A stretch of DNA of 64,000 nucleotides from NCBI RefSeq assembly GCF_020283565.1, contig NC_060062.1:54892439-54956438 (forward strand), given 5' to 3'. Below the pieces are notes generated by a model that was not told where the DNA came from, made no database searches, and saw only the letters and a list, made by a program, of their open reading frames with translations. The DNA is from Trifolium pratense. Taxonomy: Eukaryota; Streptophyta; Magnoliopsida; Fabales; Fabaceae. How positions within the stretch are numbered: the stretch's first letter is position 1; the number at the start of each line of letters is the position of its first letter. This document shows, piece by piece, positions 39,259 to 50,843 of this stretch. Both the position numbers and the translations under genes were made by a program.

Positions 39259-39716
39259 ATATGATAAAATATCAAATCAAATATCATCATCATCATAAAT
39301 AAAGTATCAACAACATTGTGGCTTCTCTATTTCTTTGAGTCGCGATAATTCTTCTTCCACATCGATAACAGGTATTACTACTCTTCGTTTTCTTGTCTCG
39401 GATCACAGATTCAGACATATTCTTCTTTTTCTTCTACGCTCAGCTTTTTATCCGTTAATTGCCGTCGTTTAAATTAAGCGTTACCAATTTTATACGAATT
39501 CCATTCAAACAAGCGTCAAATGCGTTCAACTAATCATAGGCAATAGTAAACAAGCGCTACTAATGACAGAATAATATCCTTACTGAATTCAATCAACACT
39601 TTTTGCTAACCGCTCAAAGTTTATGTCAATTCCTATTCAATGTAATCTATGCAAGCGATAAACTAATTGAATAACACGGTGCGAATCGAATTAAAGTGAT
39701 TAAGCATCATTAAATG
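39259..39716 (+). repeat. Terminal array fragment
   Basis: A shortened type R unit (junction near 39475) that ends at 39716 just inside the MITE-like repeat, at the edge of the array. Confidence 0.85.
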
Positions 39717-39809
39717 CAGATTTTGTTGAGAATAGCAAAATAATTTTCAATAGACATGATATAGAGTATGGAATGTTTGATATAACAAAGTAAAAGAAAT
39801 AAAAATAAT

Positions 39810-40405
39810 TTAGCATACCAAAGGTTGATTTTTTTTTCGGCTTGCATTTGCTTTTGTGACTTTCTTGTCCCATTTGTAAGCACCATCAAAATTGAAATCC
39901 AAAAAATGTGGATCACTTATAGCAGAGTTAAAGGTTGATTGTGTTCTTGCTTGAGCATTGAAATTTTCTGCAGCAGCAATTGGTATTGTTTTCAAGATAT
40001 CATCTTTTCATTTTTTATAATTGTTACTTTAAATTTGTTATCAGCTTCTACATATTCCATATTGACTTCAGTTGGTTCTTCAATGTTCAAATTCTTTGAT
40101 ACGATTATTCCTGAGGACATATATGAGTCAAACTTGTAGACATTCAAATGAACCAAAGTTTTTTCTCCATCTGGGTGTACCAACCATGCATGATCATGTT
40201 TTTTCATCTTTTTATACCATTTTTTCTTGAAAGTAGCAGGTATTTCAATCTGAGACTATTAAGAGATTGATAAAATTTCAGTATTTAATCAAATTTATAT
40301 CATAATATTTCAAACTGGGTGTTAGACTTAGAAAGAGATAAGAACCTTATCTGGATAAACCACTATATGAAACATTTTATCTTCTTTTGCATGCATTTCT
40401 GTCAT
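39810..40405 (-). pseudogene. B3-like domain gene relic
   Basis: Two exons can be read. Exon 1 (40405-40346) starts with ATG and encodes MFHIVVYPDK. Exon 2 begins at 40255 and contains IEIPATFKKKWYKK and WLVHPDGEKTLVHLNVY. The pattern of a short beta strand, IPxxF and a later glycine-containing turn resembles plant B3 DNA-binding domains. The frame stops at 39992, but a continuation (NFNAQARTQS) lies in another frame down to about 39810, so a frameshift is likely. The array ends only ~90 bp beyond. Family assignment is tentative. Confidence 0.4.
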
Positions 40406-40491
40406 TTTTAGTCTAAATTGAAAGATAAAAAAATTGGTTACAGAAATATATGAAGTAAAAACAATAATTTATATCTATGAAAGGGTTTAAC

Positions 40492-41785
40492 TGAAGGAAA
40501 ATTGCGTGTATAAAAGAGATTAAAACGCAACGGAATTAAAATTTCCTTCACTGAATCCTTGCGAATGGGCATGATCAGGGTTAAACATTATACCTTTGTA
40601 GAACTGAAACAGCAAACTCTTTGCTTCTCTTATTGATCACAAACACCACACGACGGCAGCACCTCTAGCTAGTCCACACGAACAGGTCTTCAACTTTCAG
40701 TGCTAGCTGCTACAAGATGAAGGCTTAGGAAGTGCGGTTAGGGTTTCAGAGTTTTAGGGTTTCTCTGAAAACGAATTGTGAAAAAGCAAAAACAAACTGA
40801 ACTACACAAGCTTCTATTTATAGAGTTTCTTGTGTGGTCAGTTGGGTCAAACGGTGTTTGGTCTTCTTAAGCCCAAAACTGTTTTTCACTAATCGCACCC
40901 TCAAAATAAGTTTTACTTATTTCTTCCATATCGACTGTCCTTATGTGTGTGACCCTGTAGGTTCTTATGATGTTGGCAATAATATTAATCTTAATATTAT
41001 AAACAGTGAGCGGTATCTAGCAACACATCACTGCTACCCAAGTCACAAGAATGTCATGTGATCTGACAAGTCTTTCCGTGATAAAACTCATGTGTATAAT
41101 TACCCTTTTACCCTTATGTCTATATTGAACACAAGGCATAGTACGTCACCCTTGTTAAGTTCAATATTGGGCCCATAGACATATCTCCTGTTATGTAGGA
41201 GGGGGAAATTCCATCTAGGTCACTCATGTCCCTTAGCATGATTCGTGGAATACCCATCAACCAACTTTATAGTCATCCTGTTACGGATAACTTTGAATGG
41301 CGACAAAGTACTACACTCCTACATCTAGGGAACATAGTGGTTTCAGGTCGAAGGGTGGAATACACCACTTATCACTATGAGAATATTTTATGACATTTCA
41401 TAACATACTATGTAGTATTCTCATGGTGGGTCAATCCGATATAAATATTACTCTTAATATTTATATCTATGTGAAGACTTGATAACTCTTTATCTATGAT
41501 CCGTGAGATGTGATCATCAGTCTACCAACATAATAGTCTCTATGTTTTGATGTTATCCCAATTCACAGTAAAGCTCGACTACGGATGTTTTAAGAATAGT
41601 GTTCTCATGTGTAATGGATTCTCACGATTAAGTCACACTTAACGTTCCATTCAATGAACTTACTATTCTAGGGACTCTATTATCATTTAACACATAAACA
41701 TAATAAAGAAAAGTCTTTATTTAATAAGTAAATTATCCAATACAAGTATCATGCAATTATAAATAATTGGCCTCTAGAGCTTACA
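40492..41785 (-). mobile_element. Probable solo LTR, 1.29 kb
   Basis: Bounded by TGAAGG and CTTACA (TG..CA). On the reverse strand it begins TGTAAGCTCTAGAGGCC, a form typical of plant LTRs. The interior has no ORF of note, a telo-box stretch (GGGTTTCAGAGTTTTAGGGTTT near 40740) and GTGTGGTCAG-rich sequence. The 5-bp flanks (TTAAC, CCAAC) match only in part, so ends and type are uncertain. Confidence 0.45.
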
Positions 41786-42789
41786 CCAACATTAACCTCA
41801 AATTTAGTCATTGCATCCGTAAATTTCATAAATAAGCTATTAATTTGAAACATATATACCGTAACAACAAAAAAGTGAATAAAATGCAGTAATGTTATAA
41901 ATAAACTTAGATGTTTGTAATGTCTTATACAGATATAATAAAGTTAGATTTCCAATGTATAAGTTGTCAAAGATCTAATATACTATAGAGTTAGAAAAAT
42001 CAATTAACATGCATGAGGAACCTAAAAGTATAACAAACATGGAACCCTCTTAGAGCTTGAAGCCATGGAAGAAGGCAATCAACGGTACTTTAGACAGGAT
42101 GTTGTGAGGAAGATTAATAAACATGCACCAAGGTGACAAGCATTGAAATATTGACTGTGAAAAAGATGAAATAATGGAAGATATATAAACTGATCAAGTT
42201 CTTATCATTCGGCAATGTGGAGATATGTAAGATCAATTTTGGATAATGTGTGAGAGAGATAGAATGGTTTGAGTAGTAGTAGATGTAGAGATATGTAAGA
42301 TCAATTTTGGATAATGTGTTAGAGAGAGATAGAATGGTTTGAGTAGTAGTAGACTTGTAATAATGACATAAATGGTGATAGGATGATTTGAGTATGAGTA
42401 GAGAAGTGAGTTGGAAACGTAAAAAAAAACTTTGATACAACAAAGTAAAAAAAAAATTTCTTTTTCAATTAAGAAAGTAATTGTAGACAAATCTGAAGTA
42501 GTTAGTTGTTGGTTGTATTCTGATGGATGTATGTAATGTTTTATAAATGTAGTAATGAATGAAATCAATGTTTGATGGATCATGTAAACAATGAATTATG
42601 ATTATCATTGTTTTGTTCATTAGAATAGTATAAAAATAAAAATGGAAAATGAAATTGAGACATAGTTGATAGTAACAACATTTCATTATATTTAACAACT
42701 TAATAGATACAACATAAGAAAAGTACATTGATTGAAAGCAGAAAACTGAATAGATATTTGATTAAATTAAAATGGAACATAAATTGAAT
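41786..42789. other. AT-rich intergenic DNA with a small tandem duplication
   Basis: No gene recognised. A ~67-bp segment (GAGATATGTAAGATCAATTT through GGTTTGAGTAGTAGTAGA) is duplicated in tandem at about 42219-42352. The local frames this opens are low-complexity. Confidence 0.6.
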
Positions 42790-42955
42790 TGTTGGAGTTT
42801 GTCATCAAAATGATGCAGAAAAGCAGAAAACACAGTCATGCCCCTGTGCCATGCGCATGAGGGGCTACGCCATGCGCAATTGTTGTTTCAAGAATTGGTT
42901 TCTTGATCTGTTGGTTGCGCCATGCGCAAGTGACCCGATATATATATATATATGT

Positions 42956-44567
42956 GGGGTTTTCTAACTTAGACCCTAGTTAGGTCTAAGTTAGCAAGGT
43001 GCACCTTTTCAATTGGACCAAAATACCCATTCTTTTTAATTAATTAACCAAAATACCCATTAATAGACGCGGATCCAGTGTCGCGCGCGTACCGAAGGAC
43101 CATGGTTACAGACCGTTGATTTCCATCAGACAGCCAAGATCTGATCTCATCAAGACTGTCTGATCAATCCGACAGCCCAGATCATCCTGATCCATCAGAT
43201 TCCAGCGCGTGCGCCACACTGGATTACACCCTGGAGAGAGAAAAATTTGCTTTTTAAAAGTAGGACACGTGTCACACAATGGTTGGCTGGACGTGATTTT
43301 TGTTCATTTAATACTTTGAACTCAATTATTTCATTGTAAATTAATTTTTTTTTTTTTTTATACCAAAATTCATAATTTTTTTTTTTCTACAAATAGAGAC
43401 TTGGTTCGTTTGATTTGGACACCGAAAAAAAAAATGCAATTTTTCACTACCTTAATCTCATTTTTTGTCTACTAAATACGTTACTTGTGTGTTGTAATTT
43501 AACACGCACCACTCAAACAACTCACTGAAACCATTATACCAGGAAAATAGTAGATAATATTCTGGAACTTTTGGTATATTTTATGAAATTTTTGGAGACC
43601 TGAAACTATTTTTAGTTAATTAAATGAGATAAAACGGTAATTAAAAACTAATGTTTGCTTCTGAAACCATTTTACTGGTAGAATGGTTGCACATAGTTGT
43701 ATTCTGAAACCATTGTACTGGTAGAATGGTTTCAATGAGTAATTTATTAATTGTGTTTGCTTCTGAAACCATTTATCTGGTACAATGGTTTCAGAGAGTT
43801 GTAATCTGAAACCATTTTGCTGGTAGAATGGTTTCAGTAAGTTGATTATTAGTTATTTGCTTCTGAAACCATTTAGCTTGTAGAATGGTTGCACATAGTT
43901 GTACTCTGAAACTATTTTACTGGTAGAATGGTTTCAGTGAGTAATTTATTAATTGTGTTTGCTTCTGAAACCATTTAGCTGGTAGAATGGTTTCAGAGAT
44001 TTGTACTATGAAACCATTTTCCTGGTAGAATGGTTTCAGTGAGTTGATGTAAGGTAGTGAAAAATGAGATTAAGGTAGTGAAAAATTGGGTTTTTTTTTC
44101 TGTGTCCAAATCAAACGAACCAAGTCTCTATTTGTAGAGAAAAAAAAAATTATGAATTTTGGTATAAAAAAAAAATAAAAAATTAATTTACAACGAAATA
44201 ATTGAGTTCAAAGTATTAAATGGAAAAAAAATCACGCCCAGCCAATCAGACAGCGACACGTGTCCTGCTTTTAAAAAGTAGATTCTTCTCTCTCCAGGGT
44301 GTAATCCAGTGTGGTGCACGCGCTGGAATCTGATGGATTCGGATGATCTGGGCTGTCTGATTGATGAGACAGTCTTGATGAGATCAGATCTTGGCTGTCT
44401 GATGGAAATCAACGGCCTGTAACCATGGTCCTGCGGTACGCGCGCGACACTGAATCCGCGTCCATTGATGGTAATTTGGTTAATTAATTAAAAAGAATGG
44501 GTATTTTGGTCCAACTGAAAAGGTGCACTTTGCTAATTTAGACCCAACTGGGTCTAAATTAGCAGCC

Positions 44568-44570
<3 letters not shown>
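42956..44570. mobile_element. Fold-back (long-TIR) transposable element, 1.6 kb
   Basis: Two ~515-bp arms (42956-43470 and 44050-44570) are inverted copies of each other. For example GACGCGGATCCAGTGTCGCG on the left pairs with its complement near 44435-44465. The tips GGGG..CTAACTTAGACCC and GGGTCTAAATTAGCAGCCCC are themselves small hairpins. Both ends abut TA dinucleotide repeats, implying insertion into a TA tract. No transposase is visible. MULE-like or another TA-targeting type is possible. Confidence 0.8.
43657..44042. repeat. Array of eight imperfect palindromes in the fold-back loop
   Basis: Eight copies of CTGAAACCATT..CTGGTAGAATGGTTTCAG, about 32 bp each, are separated by 12-25 bp spacers. 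Each copy is self-complementary (GAAACCATT / AATGGTTTC). Confidence 0.85.

Positions 44571-44649
<79 letters not shown>
44571..44649. repeat. (TA)n microsatellite
   Basis: About 39 uninterrupted TA dinucleotides at the right end of the fold-back element. A shorter TA run lies at 42939-42953 on its left. Confidence 0.97.
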
Positions 44650-44652
<3 letters not shown>

Positions 44653-45252
44653 TCTGCTGCGTTTTGCAGCCGTAAGAGGGAGAGAAAATGTGATTTTTAG
44701 GGTTCTTTCTCCAACATGAAGGCTAGAGTGTTAGAGGGTTTCTTTTGGGTAATCTCTAGGGTTGGGGAAGTGATTGTAACACCTTAGAAACACTTATTAA
44801 TTGAATTTCTTGGTCACGAGAAGAAATTCGGGAAAAGGGTAGAATTAGGGTTGAAGTCCAATTCTCGCAACTCTTGTAGTGAATCTCGTTGTAATCAAGT
44901 ATTCTATTGATAGTGGAACGGAGAGCTCCCTCTCCCCCAGAGTAGGTTGGTTTTAACCGAACTGGGTAAACAATTTCATCGTGTTCTTTATCGTTTTCAT
45001 AGTTTTAGCTTTTGTGTTTAATTGCTCATTCATTTTGATTTGGTTGCTTCAATTCATTTGTCCCACACACTAAAGATAATTGGTTCTACTATTGGTTATT
45101 GGTGTGATTTTCGGTACAAATTCACAACATGAAAAATTAGAACAATTCCTAAACATGATGCTGAAGAGAGAGATAACATTGTACTGATCAAGGATTGATT
45201 TTGTAAACATGGACCATGTGGCCGAAATAGAGGTCAAAAAACTTGAAGCGAA

Positions 45253-46143
45253 TTATATCTCAAAGCTGAAATTGATTATCTTCGCAACAAAACTTCCAAT
45301 CATAATAGATTGTTCGTTCCGGTAGATAATATTACAAAAATGTGGATAGCGGCACTTTCCACATAACGTCAAAAATTTGAAATCATATTCCATTAAGAAA
45401 TCGTTGAAGTCGTTGGGTACGATCTGAAATAGAAAAGTAATCATACTGAGTTAAATGAAATTGTATAGTAATGATTTTAGAAGATTAAGTAGGCATGAAT
45501 TATTTTTGAAATAATCATTTGAGTAGAAATTGTCATTTGCAGAGAACTAAGAGTAATATCAAAAAACACGGATTGTCCTTGCTTTGTACTTCGGCTATGA
45601 TAGGATGACAACTTGTTAGTATCTTGAATGATGCTTCCCAAGTGAATTAAAAATCGACTTTGACCCAAATAGTCAAAACAAATGTTTTGTATATTTTTTA
45701 GGTTGTAAGATTCTCTAATTGCATTCCAACCATCAGTCAACAATGGTAGGCTCATATCTTCATTGAATGCAACATTTTTCGAATTTCCGTTGTGATCATT
45801 GATATTCCAACTCGGACTGAGTTCGTCATAAAATTCGTCAACGAATGCAGGATTGATTTCAACATAGTCCTTTAAGAAATATCAAAAAATGTTAAGGAAT
45901 GAAAAAAAATTGTTATTTCATTAATTGAATTCTAGAGAGTTTAGATATTTGCATGTATAATATTAAGCAATGAAAATGTTGATGTTTAAATAAGAGTTTA
46001 GAGCTTTGCATGTGTAAGCAAATCGGAAATTTGATTTGTGAAGAAGTTTATGATAAAGAACTTACTAAGGTTGAGATGTTGAGTGTTTGAAATCCTCGAA
46101 GGATTGTTCTTTTTGCAACTTTTCTTATTGTTAATGATGTCAT
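45253..46143 (-). pseudogene. B3-like gene, three predicted exons
   Basis: Exon 1 starts with the ATG at 46143 (MTSLTIRKVAKRTILRG) and ends at a GTAAGT donor near 46066. Exon 2 (from about 45868) encodes VEINPAFVDEFYDELS, FNEDMSLPLLTDGW and YLGQSRFLIHLGS, a pattern seen in legume B3 (REM-like) proteins. Exon 3 (about 45430-45253) encodes IVPNDFNDFLMEYDF and ends in TAA. The second domain is short for a B3 fold and the exon 2 frame ends at 45477, so the gene may be truncated or spliced differently. DNA binding is a family inference. Confidence 0.45.
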
Positions 46144-46797
46144 TTCAATGGTTACTACTTGAATATTTATCAAGAAGTTTTAATGTATAAATTGTAATAG
46201 AATGGTGAGAATAGAAGATGGTTTATATAGTGATGGTCATTGTAATGTTGTTATGTTAAGATATGGTTTTAGTTTTTGAAGAGATATAGTACATAAGTTA
46301 GATTTTTTAATGTGGTTTTCATGAGAAGTGTGTTGAAAATAGCAAACTAAAGATATGTTGTATGTGACTTAGACAATTAGATTTGGTAGTCTAATCATTT
46401 ATCTTTTTAAAAACCTTTGCCATGTAACTTGGTATTGAACTAATGTGATGATATCTTTAGGTTCATAGTTAGCCTACAAATATATGCAGTTGTAAAATTA
46501 AATAGTAGATATAGAATGTGTCCGAAATACATAATTTTGATAGGGAGATAGTGTACAAAACATATCTTATAAAGTTATAAGAAAATGATAATTTTCCAGA
46601 ATGGGAGAACTTGAACATGGTTGGTGAAGGAAGAGTTCAACTGCTGCTATGGTAACCAAAAAAGAACCTGAAAAAAAGGTAATAAACAATAGTTATTTAA
46701 TGTTAGATTGATTAATAAATTAAAATGATTAAAGGGAAAAAAATATAGGTAAGAAGTAAAAAAAGACTTACATGGATAACATAAATGAGATATGAAA

Positions 46798-46935
46798 TTA
46801 GAGAATATTTTGAAACACTTCCTTGAAAACAACATTTGTAGTGTCATTCAATGAAGCTTTGGACTTGTCATGTATTAATATCTTCAGTACTTGTTTGGTC
46901 TTAACTCTGGACAAAGCGACATAAAGTTGACCATC
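46798..46935 (-). pseudogene. C-terminal tail of a Helitron-type PIF1 helicase
   Basis: About 45 codons beginning DGQLYVALSRVK and ending EVFQNIL followed by TAA. GQLYVALSRV is helicase motif VI of PIF1 family proteins, and the short tail with NVVFKEVFQN is characteristic of plant Helitron helicases. Everything upstream is missing. The break falls at a repeat, CCATCATAAATAGTTCAT, that also occurs at 47061 next to the RPA-like stop codon. Confidence 0.7.
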
Positions 46936-47073
46936 ATAAATAGTTCATAAATTTAAAATGGGAGACATATTAATTAATTTGTCAACAAGGATTCGAGGAC
47001 ATTAATTTGTCATTCAATTGTATCAAAAAAGTGAATGACATATGGAATTGGAATTGTGTCCATCATAAATAGT

Positions 47074-49149
47074 TCATTCAAGTTTGACATGCTTGGCATT
47101 CTTTGTGGATGAACGCTTAGTTGTTGTCAAAGGCGGAGATGCAATGTCGTCAACTTGAATTTCTGCAGAAAAACGCTTATCAAAGTACTTGACTTTATAT
47201 GCAAACTCTAAGTTGAGTAGCTTCTCAAGGTCAATAGGATAGATTTTGGGATCGTCTTCACCAACCTGCTCACAATAGTTAAAAAAATCATGAAGTAAAG
47301 TAATCTCTCGATATTAAGTAAGTAGATAGGTAAATTTGAGTGTTATGAATGAAACATACCTTCTTTATTTTCTCCCTTAGTTCTTCAGCAGTTGTACCAA
47401 TAATACCATGACATTCATTATCCCAAAAAACAAAATCAGCCTTATGTCCTTCGGATTCAACTTGGATAACAACTTTGTACCTAACACAGTAAAAATATAA
47501 CAAAGAGTAATTAATGCGTATGTATATTATAAGAGGCACAAACGTTGAGATGGATAAATAACCATACTTAACAATTGGAACTTTGACATTTTCACCATAT
47601 GAGCATGTATAATTCTCACCCATTGACCTCGAGGACTTTGTGCATTTGGAGCAACTCTCGTAGTACCAACCTAATTGATTAAGATTGAATTTTTTGATTG
47701 TTCTAACAGTAATGCAGTATGAGTCCTACAATAAACAATAAATAAATTATTGCTGATGAAATCTGATTATATATTTTAAAAGATAATATTTAAATTCAAA
47801 TAACGTGTAACTAAATAACAAACTTTTGAGAGAGATTCATTTGGGCAATAGTTTTGACTCGAGACATATTTGAGAAGTGGTCATCTTTTCCTAATTGAGA
47901 GGGAGATGAAACCTGAGTAAAGTCTTGAGTAGCAGCTTGAGAGTTTTGAATGTCTTTAAACCGAATACACAATGATTACACATGATCATAGTAAACAATG
48001 GGAAGATGTTAAATATTTAAGCAACGCAAAGTTGTAACTTACAAAGACTTAAACTTGGCAACAACTGGGTGTTTATCATTGATTAAAAGTTGTGATCCTG
48101 ACCAATTGTTACAAAAGTTTGGCCTCCCATTATCTAGAATGAAGTTAACTTAATGGAAAAAATTGTAATTAGTAATTGTAGATGTATTAATGTTGAGTAG
48201 ACAAATTGATTATGAAGTATGAGGAATATTATAGACCTCCTAGTTTACACTGAGCATGTGTTAGGATTAAAAAGATTGGACCATTTTCTTTGCGACCAGA
48301 AATGAAGTTCTGTAACTGAGTCGAAAAAGCTTCCCACAAAGTAACATCAACTATGTCTCCACTAAAAAACATGATATTACCAACAGCATATGATAGTTTC
48401 TCAACATACAATAACTAATAACTAATTTGTTATAATAACCAAACTTAATTTGCCTTTACCTATCATTAGCCAAGATTAAATTTGTGCAAGTTTTTTTCCA
48501 TAAGCTGCGGTTTGAGTTTTGACAACTTTATGAAGAATGCCAATTATCTCTGAAAATGACATGACAAAACATTACTTCAATAACTCAACAGTGCAATCAT
48601 AAAAAATATTATACTAAAGGTTGAAGAACCTACCATACCAAATATTGATTTTAAACTTTCCATCATGAACTTCCTTAAAACTTTTGAAGCGAAAATGATG
48701 AGGAGGGATGTCAGTGATAGAATCATCTTTCATGAACTTGGTACCGAAACCAAACACAACTTTGAATGGACTCTTACAGGTTTTAAAACCTGCATCATTA
48801 TCATAAATATGACAGTTATACAAAACATAGACATTATTGTAGACAACAAATTCCTTCCGGTGTTCAAATTCCTTATGGTGAGTGATAGCTTGAACACGAT
48901 CACCCTAAAAACACATAAAATAAAAGGATAATACGTTAGTTTATGTAACTGATAGATATGCAACTTAGACAAAATTTTAAGCGATGTTAACTTTTGAATC
49001 ATGAATAACCATTTCAACATGTGGAAAACCATTGGTGCCGATAACAGTCCAAGTATCAACCACTCTTACAACTATTTTCCAAATCTAACTATTTTCCAAA
49101 TCTCCCTATCCTTGATCAGATCCTTGATGAAATCAAATTCTCTTGACAT
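47074..49149 (-). pseudogene. RPA1-like (DUF223/OB-fold) gene, frameshifted
   Basis: Resembles plant replication protein A 70-kDa DNA-binding subunit-like proteins. It starts MSREFDFIKDLIKDREIW at 49149. OB-fold pieces follow: FEHRKEFVVYNNVYVLYNC and FRFKSFKEVHDGKFKIN (48913-48640), then VDVTLWEAFSTQLQNF and GPIFLILTHAQCKLGG (48359-48231). The C-terminal domain has WYYESCSKCTKSS, FVFWDNECHGIIG and TAEELREK (47690-47360), and the stop is at 47074. Two defects are visible: a 17-bp tandem duplication near 49060-49090 that shifts the frame, and a shifted LAQI/LILAND junction near 48470. The second half of the zinc finger reads TCSYG, so one expected Cys is absent. Confidence 0.7.
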
Positions 49150-49931
49150 GATGTGACCTACAAAACGAAAAGTAACTATTTTTAAGCTCAAACATGTTAA
49201 AGAAGATGTTCAAGAAAAATAATTGAACAACAAGTACAGTGTAATCTCAACCATTTATGTAACAACAACGACTGAAAACAAATTATGGTAACAACAACGA
49301 TTGAAAAATAGATCGATGAAGATGCAGTTCGAAAACAGATTATGGTAACAACAACAATAACAATATGAAAATTAAACATAGTTGACTATACAACTTCTAA
49401 CAAAGACAACAACATGAAAAGTGAAATTAACACAAAGAGTTGTTGTTAACATAGAATGAACACACAGAACACGAAAATCTAAATCGAGTTGTTGTTCTAA
49501 TGAAATTTTTGTTGATAACTTGCAAATCTAAGTCAAAATGAACACTACAGAGTTGTTGTTACCATAACCTGTATTAAAAAGGAAAATAAAGCACACATCG
49601 TTGGCAAAATAACTTCCTACGGCGACAATAACAACAACAAAAACAACATGAAACCCGTTCTAATACCTAACTCGCAACAACAAACACAAATCGGAGTTGG
49701 AAATATAAAGATGAAAACTAAAAATGTAAAAAGAAGATATGCATTTGGTGAACTTACCTCAAGAAGTTGCTAGCTTTTCTTTGTGTAATGTGAAAAATGT
49801 GATATGATTTCTATTGAAAGATTAAGAAAGAAGAGTGAAAGAAGGTAGCATTTAATGCAAGTGCCACATGTTTTTTTTTAGAATATAGAAGGTAAGAGGT
49901 ATGTAGGTAATTTAATAGGCTATTTCTTTGT
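49150..49931. other. Intergenic, no gene seen
   Basis: AT-rich, with scattered AACAACAAC repeats. No coding similarity recognised. Confidence 0.5.
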
Positions 49932-50306
49932 TGGGTAAATAGATTTCTACCCCCTGCAAAATATGCGAATTTTTGTTTTACTCCTGCAAAAAAAAACAAT
50001 TGGATTCCCCCTGGAATACGAAGATTCTTTGGTTTTACACCCTAATTGTACAACTCGGTTTGTGACGGGACAAACTTGATGACATGACAATTTAGGTGGC
50101 TTTTAATTTAGTTTTGATTAATTTAAGTAGTAACACATAGATAAATATTGCTTACATGTATTTTTTTTTTATTAATTTAATAAGTAACAAATAAATAAAT
50201 AAGAAAAAACTTATAACAAAAAATTAATAATCAATAAATAAGAAAAAAAAGGAAACAGAACTAATATAATAATTAAAAAAACAGAGAAAAAAAAGAAGAA
50301 AACAAC

Positions 50307-50520
50307 ATTGCAGCAATTGTTGCGCCTTCTCCAAACCACTGCACATATCACTACCACAACACCACTTTCAAACCACCGTACATACCACCACCACCATTTA
50401 CAAGTACCCACCATCACCTCATCTTCACCTCTCAACCTTAATTACCACCACCAAAAAATAATTAACACAAAATCAAATCACTGCAACTACCCACCATCAC
50501 CTCACCCCCATCTTTTGAAC
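50307..50520. repeat. CCA-rich low-complexity tract
   Basis: Repeated CCACCA/ACCACC triplets open frames on both strands (His/Thr-rich and Val/Trp-rich). None looks like a real protein. Confidence 0.7.
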
Positions 50521-50843
50521 TCGGGGAAAACCCAAACCTGAACTCAAACTCAGTCAACTCGGGTCTTCTCTGTCAAATACGAATATCCGCAGGTATCGAT
50601 TTTATCACCATCTCTAAAAATTGTTAGCAAATTATGATATGCACATTAATTTAATTTGTTTATTTATAGTTTATTATTAGATAATTAATTAGCTTGGACT
50701 CATTTGTAATGGTCGCAATTACATTAGTTTTAGCTTTCGAGTGAATTATTGACTTGAATTTACATATAGAAAATGTAAGTACCATTAAGAGTGTTCTGGA
50801 ATCTTTCACAATGGTAGGAAAAATTAATGAAGCTAGATGTAGT

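Larger units (their letters stand above)
22479..39716 (+). repeat. Right arm of the 1586-bp tandem array, opposite orientation
   Basis: The same unit runs on the plus strand with nine coding-exon copies. The first seven are spaced exactly 1586 bp; the last two follow at 2153 and 2154 bp because a 568-bp shortened unit sits in between. Shortened units are 34384-34951, 36537-37104 and 38691-39258, plus a terminal fragment 39259-39716. The array stops at 39716, six or seven bases into the MITE-like repeat (TTAAATG), where unrelated sequence begins. This arm has none of the 485-bp units of the left arm. Confidence 0.95.
42790..45129 (+). mobile_element. Solo LTR (Copia-like), interrupted by a fold-back element
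   Basis: Starts TGTTGGAGTTTGTC and ends TTCACAACA, giving a TGTTG/CAACA terminal inverted repeat. Five-bp flanks are TGAAT and TGAAA (4 of 5 match). Removal of the inner element and TA repeat leaves about 0.6 kb, a normal LTR size. The GAGAGCTCCCTC and CCGAACTGGGTAAAC blocks near 44930-44970 look like a Ty1/copia LTR. No internal retroelement domains lie beside it. Confidence 0.6.

Noticed and set aside
1..39716. CRISPR-like or bacterial repeat array
   Set aside because: The units are 485-1586 bp with introns, and the rest of the window is plant nuclear DNA with eukaryotic transposons.
42114..42728. Three overlapping minus-strand frames rich in Ser, Thr, Tyr and Ile
   Set aside because: Low-complexity translation of AT-rich DNA with a 67-bp duplication; no recognisable domain.
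44188..44412. Frame in the right arm of the fold-back element
   Set aside because: It lies in an inverted-repeat arm, has internal repeats (SIRQPRS) and no counterpart in the other arm's frame.
50211..50541. Frames in the CCACCA tract
   Set aside because: Triplet-repeat artefact on both strands.
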